Shown here: in pieces, positions 60,571 through 64,000 of the stretch
Layout: each line of letters opens with the position of its first letter
Position numbering within the stretch: the first letter of the stretch is position 1
DNA from: Mycobacterium hubeiense
Lineage (GTDB): Bacteria > Actinomycetota > Actinomycetes > Mycobacteriales > Mycobacteriaceae
DNA: 64,000 nt
Assembly: GCF_002838065.1 (NCBI RefSeq)
Contig: NZ_PIZU01000024.1
Coordinates: 16,038 to 80,037 of the forward strand
Direction of reading: 5' to 3'
The notes under the pieces: generated by a model
The model's input: the letters and a program-made list of their open reading frames with translations, nothing else
The model's database searches: none
What the model was told of the DNA's origin: nothing
Made by a program: the position numbers and the translations under genes

Positions 60571-60790
60571 AAACCGCTCGGGGATAACTCGTCATTGGCC
60601 CAAGGCTTTTCGGCAAAATTTGATACCTTCACCCCGCGGTAGCGCGGGGATAGCTCAGAGATTCTTGTCATCGCCAGCCTGGCCGGACATACCCACTCCT
60701 CGCTCGCCGCGAGGATAGCTCCAACCAGATCACCCACGCAGTCCTTGACGCCACACCCACCCGCGCGACCGCGCGGGACAATCCGCCGGA
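60571..60790 (+). CRISPR. degenerate CRISPR-like stem-loop array downstream of cas6e
   Basis: Units with stem-loop plus GGATA(G/A)CTC-like tails occur at about 60571-60590 (3' half only), 60632-60656 (CCCCGCG-GTAG-CGCGGGG), 60697-60721 (TCCTCGC-TCGCC-GCGAGGA) and 60760-60786 (CCCGCGC-GACC-GCGCGGG). Spacing is 66, 65 and 63 nt, near a type I-E repeat plus spacer. Stems differ in sequence but stay paired, unlike normal identical repeats. An AT-rich stretch (60613-60628) precedes the second unit like a leader. Weaker likenesses occur at 60460 and 60513. It is not a clean array. Confidence 0.4.
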
Positions 60791-60858
60791 CATTCGAACC
60801 CCCAGGGGTGAATCCTCCCGGCCCTCCAGGGTTGGGTGGACGCCCGCGAATCGCCGTT

Positions 60859-61485
60859 CTATCGGCGGTGGTGCGGGCAGGATCCGGCGGGGTTGCGACA
60901 GAAATCGCCGCGACTGGTCGGGGCAAAGCACAGGCCGAATTCCGGTTGCAGTATTGGGCCGCCCAAGTACGGCGCCGGCGCCGGAGGAAGTGATGGGCGA
61001 GGACGGCCAAACCCCAGTCGGCGATACCAAGGCTGGCGGGCCGGGGGCGTGTCCTCGCGGTGCTTGCTGTCCTCGCTCGTGGATTGAGGCGCGGGCTCAT
61101 CGTCGTAGGTCAGGTACTCCAAGTCGGAGAGGTGGCGGCTGATCGTTGCGGGATCTGTTCTCGCCTTCTGTTGGTCTGTGAGCTGTGCAACTTCATCGAG
61201 CAGACGCGTTGATCGTTTGGCGCGTCGAAGGCGCCAGAGATCGGTGTGCGTCCATTCGTCTAGCGGTTTCTTGGCAAGCTGGTCGAGCACTCTCAGGGTG
61301 TGGGTGCACGCACGGTTGAGGGGTTCAGCCGTGTTCGCCGGGACGACGTCGGGCCAGAGGTCGGTGCGCACGTTCTCCACCATGTACGCCAAGCTGTGAA
61401 CGGTTGAGCGTTTCTCGACTTCAGACGGGAACGGCGGCCACGGCGTCGGCGGGGGGACCTTGTTGTCGGGCCGGTTTGTGTTCAT
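60859..61485 (-). CDS. protein with APTSRGD...SCPHH Cys/His tail (second copy)
   Basis: The 208-residue protein has a helical body (VHSLAYMVENVRTDLWPDVV...LNRACTHTLRVLDQLAKKPLDEWTHTDLWRLRRAKRSTRLLDEV, in parts), a linker with QPWYRRLGFGR, and the tail LCFAPTSRGDFCRNPAGSCPHH. Body and first copy (39463) share only WYRRL and the tail. AAAGGA lies 8 nt before the ATG. The promoter box 61537-61568 is upstream on the same strand. It runs towards the CRISPR-like region. Function unknown. Confidence 0.6.
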   Translation of the reverse strand: MNTNRPDNKVPPPTPWPPFPSEVEKRSTVHSLAYMVENVRTDLWPDVVPANTAEPLNRACTHTLRVLDQLAKKPLDEWTHTDLWRLRRAKRSTRLLDEVAQLTDQQKARTDPATISRHLSDLEYLTYDDEPAPQSTSEDSKHREDTPPARQPWYRRLGFGRPRPSLPPAPAPYLGGPILQPEFGLCFAPTSRGDFCRNPAGSCPHHRR

Positions 61486-61859
61486 TAAGCGAGATCCTTT
61501 CACTCGGCGCAGATGAATGACTCCACTTTCGCCGGTAGGTATATGCCCGGTTTCGTGGTCGCCCGGTCACACCCGGGGTGGCGGGTAGATGTCGTGTGCC
61601 AGCCGCAGTCAAGGAAGGGGTGGATTCTCCCCCGGCGCTTTGCGTGGCTCGACCACCCACGCAAAGAGCCGCTCGAGTGCGGCGGGCTCCGGCTCGGCCT
61701 TGGACGGCGCTCAGCGCCTGACGTGCTCGAAGAGGAACTACGGCGTGCCGGCCGGCGTTCGGCGGAACTGTCTGTGGTGCTCGGATCCGAGCCGGGGGAG
61801 GAATGACCCGCGCGGGGGATAATCCTCCGGGGGGTCGGCGCGGTGCTCACGCCTCGCGA
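61486..61859. other. gene-free stretch with promoter box and two hairpin motifs
   Basis: It holds the minus-strand promoter box at 61537-61568 and two copies of a GGGGTGGATTCTCC-like hairpin motif (61617-61638 and 61814-61832), plus a 10-bp inverted repeat CTTTGCGTGG/CCACCCACGCAAAG. A plus-strand frame of 97 codons runs across it but lacks coding support. Confidence 0.4.
61537..61568 (-). promoter_or_regulatory. plasmid promoter box, copy at 61-kb gene
   Basis: Minus strand: GACCGGGCGA begins at 61568; 15 nt separate GACCGG (61568-61563) from GGCATATACC (61547-61538). The ATG at 61485 is about 50 nt downstream and has its own ribosome site. Confidence 0.65.
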
Positions 61860-62480
61860 CTACCACAGTGGGAGGGGAGGATTGACCCCGTCCCGCGCGG
61901 TGTGCGGGGTCGGCGGCAGACCGCTTCGGATGCGGAGAAGGTCGTGCTGAACCCGGGTCTTAGGGCACCGGATGTGGGCCTTGCGAGTGGCTGCGCGCAT
62001 CCATGCGATCCGCACGATCGCGGTGCTGTAGTCGAGGCCCTGGTCGATGAGCAGTGCACCGACGACGGTCGTCGTGCGGCCCATCCCACCCCAACAGTGG
62101 ACATACACCACCTGTCCGGAGTCCATCTCGCTGCGGATATGAGCGAGGACGGCGTCGTAGCCGGTTTGAGGGGTGACGCCCATGTCGGGGATCGGATGAG
62201 CGTGGTAGCGCACGGTGCGGGCAAGGGCAGCGGCCACAGCGTGCAGTGTGTCGGTGTAGGGCGCCAGCCGGTCGCGCGTCGTCGTGAGGTCAACAATCGA
62301 CGTGATGCCGGCGTCGAGGAGTACGGCGATCTTGGCCGCGGTCAGTGCACGCCGCTTGGCGCCGGGGTACTCGCCGGCCAGCAGTTGATCCGGTATTGCC
62401 CACCACGCATGGTGAAGCCGCTCATGCGGCCATGACGGGATACCGCCCTGGGCGCGAGTCCGAGCGTTTCGACGAGGCAT
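61860..62480 (-). CDS. dual-specificity/tyrosine phosphatase-like protein
   Basis: The 206-residue protein carries the CX5R P-loop VHCWGGMGRTTTVVG (Cys129, Arg135) and an upstream general-acid region (PIPDMGVTP, Asp99 possible), the pattern of PTP/DSP-type enzymes. The N-terminal RNARTRAQGG part is basic. GGAAGGACC lies 7 nt before ATG 62480. It may act on protein or RNA 5' ends; substrate unknown. It lies next to the small helix-turn-helix gene in a minus-strand operon. Confidence 0.8.
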   Translation of the reverse strand: MPRRNARTRAQGGIPSWPHERLHHAWWAIPDQLLAGEYPGAKRRALTAAKIAVLLDAGITSIVDLTTTRDRLAPYTDTLHAVAAALARTVRYHAHPIPDMGVTPQTGYDAVLAHIRSEMDSGQVVYVHCWGGMGRTTTVVGALLIDQGLDYSTAIVRIAWMRAATRKAHIRCPKTRVQHDLLRIRSGLPPTPHTARDGVNPPLPLW

Positions 62481-62536
62481 TCTGTGGGGTCCTTCCCGCA
62501 TGGGTGGGGGTGAAGTGTCCTCCCCCTTGGCCCGAG

Positions 62537-62773
62537 TCATTGCATGAGCCAGCGGTCGAGGGTGGGGCGCTGGATGCTGAGAGTGGCCGCGATCTCGACC
62601 TTCGACAGTTCAGCCTCGACTCGTGCGCGCCGGGCGGCCTCCTGTGCCGACTCCGTCGCGGCGTCCATCTCGGCGCGTGCAGCGCGAGACCGGACAGCTT
62701 CTTCAGCCAGAAGTTGCCGGGCTGCCGCCGGCGTGAGAGGTGCCTGTGTTATGTCCTTGGCGCGCTGAGTCAT
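62537..62773 (-). CDS. small helical protein with helix-turn-helix-like end
   Basis: About 78 residues: QRAKDITQAPLTPAAARQLLAEEAVRSRAARAEMDAATESAQEAARRARVE (helical, in parts), then LSKVEIAATLSIQRPTLDRWLMQ, which resembles a helix-turn-helix. GGAAGGG lies 9 nt before ATG 62773; ATG 62782 is possible. It precedes the phosphatase gene and may regulate it. Mostly inferred. Confidence 0.55.
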   Translation of the reverse strand: MTQRAKDITQAPLTPAAARQLLAEEAVRSRAARAEMDAATESAQEAARRARVEAELSKVEIAATLSIQRPTLDRWLMQ

Positions 62774-62846
62774 TGGTGTCATTCCCTTCCGCGTGTGTCT
62801 GGCCTGGGGGGAGTGGATTGTCCATACCGAAGCGAAAGATCGCGGC

Positions 62847-62999
62847 TCAGTTGTCGTTACGAAGTTGTGCGTTGCGGAGACGGACCTGATGAAGAAGTGC
62901 GCGGAGGCGGGCCTCGACGCGGCGGTCGAGTACGTAGTCGTAGATCAAGACGATGTTGGTGATGACCAGACCGATTACAGCGACGATGAGTGCGATCAT
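62847..62999 (-). CDS. 50-aa membrane peptide with a strong ribosome site
   Basis: MIALIVAVIGLVITNIVLIY is one membrane helix, followed by a charged helix (DYVLDRRVEARLRALLHQVRLRNAQLRND). A perfect AGGAGG lies 8 nt upstream. A 16-bp palindrome (63034-63049) sits just beyond it and may control it. Bitopic peptides of this type often regulate membrane enzymes or are type I toxin-like, but no partner RNA is seen. Confidence 0.65.
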   Translation of the reverse strand: MIALIVAVIGLVITNIVLIYDYVLDRRVEARLRALLHQVRLRNAQLRNDN

Positions 63000-63033
63000 T
63001 TCGAGTTCCTCCTAAGGGGGAGCGGGTGCCTGA

Positions 63034-63049
63034 TGTATAGAACTATACA
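63034..63049. promoter_or_regulatory. palindrome TGTATAG-AA-CTATACA upstream of the membrane peptide
   Basis: Two 7-nt arms flank AA. A looser pair TGTAT/ATACA follows at 63054-63069. The arms resemble the GGTGTAT operator arms but lack the CC/GG core. Confidence 0.45.
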
Positions 63050-63260
63050 GACATGTATCGGGCAATACAACCCCGTGGAGGAAACAAAAAAGGGGGTGGG
63101 ACGATTCGCACCACCTGGAACCCGCAGCGTGCCCAATATCGTGGTGTGCTCGCTTCCCTGGCAAACCCTGATCCGGCGTGACTTCGGGGGCTGAGGGGTG
63201 AAGACTATGGAAATCGGTTGCCAGGCGGAGTCGGCGAGAGCCGGGGAAAAGGAGTGGGTC

Positions 63261-63611
63261 ATGCGTGACGGCGACGATCTACTCCAGGCGCTGACCTCGA
63301 TCGAGAAATCGTTACCGCAAAGTGCGGATGCCTATCAAAGCCCAGCCAGCGGGTGGCTCGCCCAACGAATCGTCGGGGCCGTGGCGGTCCTCGAATCGGT
63401 CGTAAGGCCGATCTGTGAGCGTGAGCGCATGCTCGGGGAGATCACCGCGCCGCCGGCTCTGCCCGAGGGAGTCACAGCGTTCGGCGGCGACTGGATCGAT
63501 GCGGCGAAGATCTGGCTCGACGCCGCCGACATGATGCAGCGGTGTGAGCTTGAGCCAGTCCGGACGACGGCCCAGCGTCTACGTGAGTACGCCGCAACAC
63601 AGCTCACCTGA
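63261..63611 (+). CDS. 116-aa helical protein
   Basis: MRDGDDLLQALTSIEKSLPQSADAY start, helical through AQRIVGAVAVLESVVRPICERERML and AKIWLDAADMMQRCELEPVRTTAQRLREYA. AAAGGAG lies 6 nt before ATG 63261; the frame is open further upstream to GTG 63198 without such a site. Alone on this strand before the hairpin region. Function unknown. Confidence 0.55.
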   Translation: MRDGDDLLQALTSIEKSLPQSADAYQSPASGWLAQRIVGAVAVLESVVRPICERERMLGEITAPPALPEGVTAFGGDWIDAAKIWLDAADMMQRCELEPVRTTAQRLREYAATQLT

Positions 63612-63671
63612 ACCGGAGGTCTGTTGCGTCGGCCGCGGGGCAACGCCCATCGAGCCCGGGTCGCGGTTAGG

Positions 63672-63985
63672 GGAGAGGTGAATCCTCTCCGGCGCGAAGC
63701 GCCGTCGGGTTCGCCGCGCAGCGGCGAAACCCATTGGAAAGAAAGAACTTCAATGCGGCCCAGCGCAGCCGCGAAGCGGCGAGCACATTGGAATAGTATT
63801 GGTAATCAACCAGATTCGATACTAGACGAGTGAAAACATATGTAGGGCAGTGGGTTTGACGCGCAGCGTCAAACAGTAGGGCCGAAGTAACCGGCAAAGT
63901 AACAACCTCGAAAAGTCAAGTGTTACAACGGGTTTGACGCGAAGCGTCAAACCGTAGGCACATTATCGCGGGCGCGTAGCGCCCG
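63672..63985. repeat. cluster of hairpins, six capped by GNA triloops
   Basis: Perfect or near-perfect inverted repeats at 63672-63690 (loop TGAAT), 63690-63704 (GAA), 63707-63732 (GCA), 63768-63780 (GAA), 63854-63874 (GCA), 63931-63953 (GAA) and 63969-63985 (GTA). Six end in GC-GNA-GC. Stems differ in sequence yet pair. No gene is supported in 63612-64000; the cluster may continue beyond the window. Confidence 0.75.
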
Positions 63986-64000
63986 AGCCCAGGGGGGCGG

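Noticed and set aside
60426..61100. Long minus-strand frame over the CRISPR-like region
   Set aside because: Its repeated ELSPRYRG/ELSPSG pieces are the stem-loops translated, a common artefact over CRISPR arrays.
61513..61806. 97-codon plus-strand frame
   Set aside because: It runs through the minus-strand promoter box and hairpin motifs, has no ribosome site and no recognisable domain.
62793..63194. 133-codon plus-strand frame
   Set aside because: It is antisense to the well-supported 50-residue membrane peptide and crosses the palindrome; no ribosome site.
63624..63897. Short frames over the hairpin cluster
   Set aside because: They only translate the inverted repeats and have no start signals or domains.
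1..64000. rRNA and tRNA genes
   Set aside because: No rRNA-like stretch or tRNA cloverleaf was noticed on either strand; a dedicated scan was not possible.

Overview
The window is high-GC actinobacterial DNA, most likely part of a large conjugative plasmid or integrative element of a Mycobacterium or a close relative. DUF3558-type lipoproteins, a PknH-type sensor domain, EspC-like and PE/PPE-like proteins, a cutinase and a DnaB with an intein in its Walker A motif all point to the Mycobacteriales. No rRNA, tRNA or core metabolic genes are seen.

Layout. 0-3 kb: the C-terminal part of an SMC-like ATPase (JetC/MksB type) with small followers. 3-10.6 kb: a GntR regulator, a lipoprotein, a repeat propeller protein, a DnaB helicase carrying an unusual class 3-like intein, and a PknH-type sensor protein. 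10.7-29.8 kb: three minus-strand conjugation blocks (FtsK-like ATPase operon; VirB4/VirB6-like/NlpC-P60 operon; TcpC-like and pilin-like genes), with an IS481 transposase and a four-gene cargo operon between the second and third. 29.8-30.9 kb: a gene-free, repeat-bearing stretch. 30.9-37.1 kb: a sigma-70-like protein, a cutinase, a discoidin-like protein, and EspC-like and PPE/EspB-like type VII substrates. 37.2-48.8 kb: ParB, a DUF4417-like protein, a secreted HNH nuclease, an NYN-like fragment, and two large polyvalent proteins (one kinase-like, one ADP-ribosyltransferase-like). 48.8-53.7 kb: a lipoprotein, a TnpB-like pseudogene, an ADP-ribosylglycohydrolase and an EspI/MinD-like ATPase. 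53.7-60.8 kb: a superfamily II helicase divergent from a type I-E Cascade operon (cas8e-cse2-cas7-cas5-cas6e) that has no cas3, cas1 or cas2, followed by degenerate CRISPR-like stem-loops. 60.9-64 kb: small regulatory and membrane genes, a tyrosine phosphatase, and a cluster of hairpins capped by GNA triloops.

How the parts work together. The strongest signal is a promoter-like box, GACCGG-(15 nt)-GGCATATACC, present eight times with an invariant spacer. In six copies it ends exactly 7 nt before an ATG, so the transcripts should be leaderless. It precedes the conjugation operons, parB, the nuclease, the polyvalent-effector operon and other plasmid genes. The sigma-like protein in the middle of the window is the natural candidate to read it. 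A second regulon is marked by a 20-bp inverted repeat, ATACACC-N6-GGTGTAT, at three promoters, one of them that of the ADP-ribosylglycohydrolase. The picture is a self-regulated conjugation programme that builds a type IV-like channel, moves protein effectors with the DNA, and carries a nuclease-less Cascade. All function statements come from reading sequence motifs; no database search was possible.
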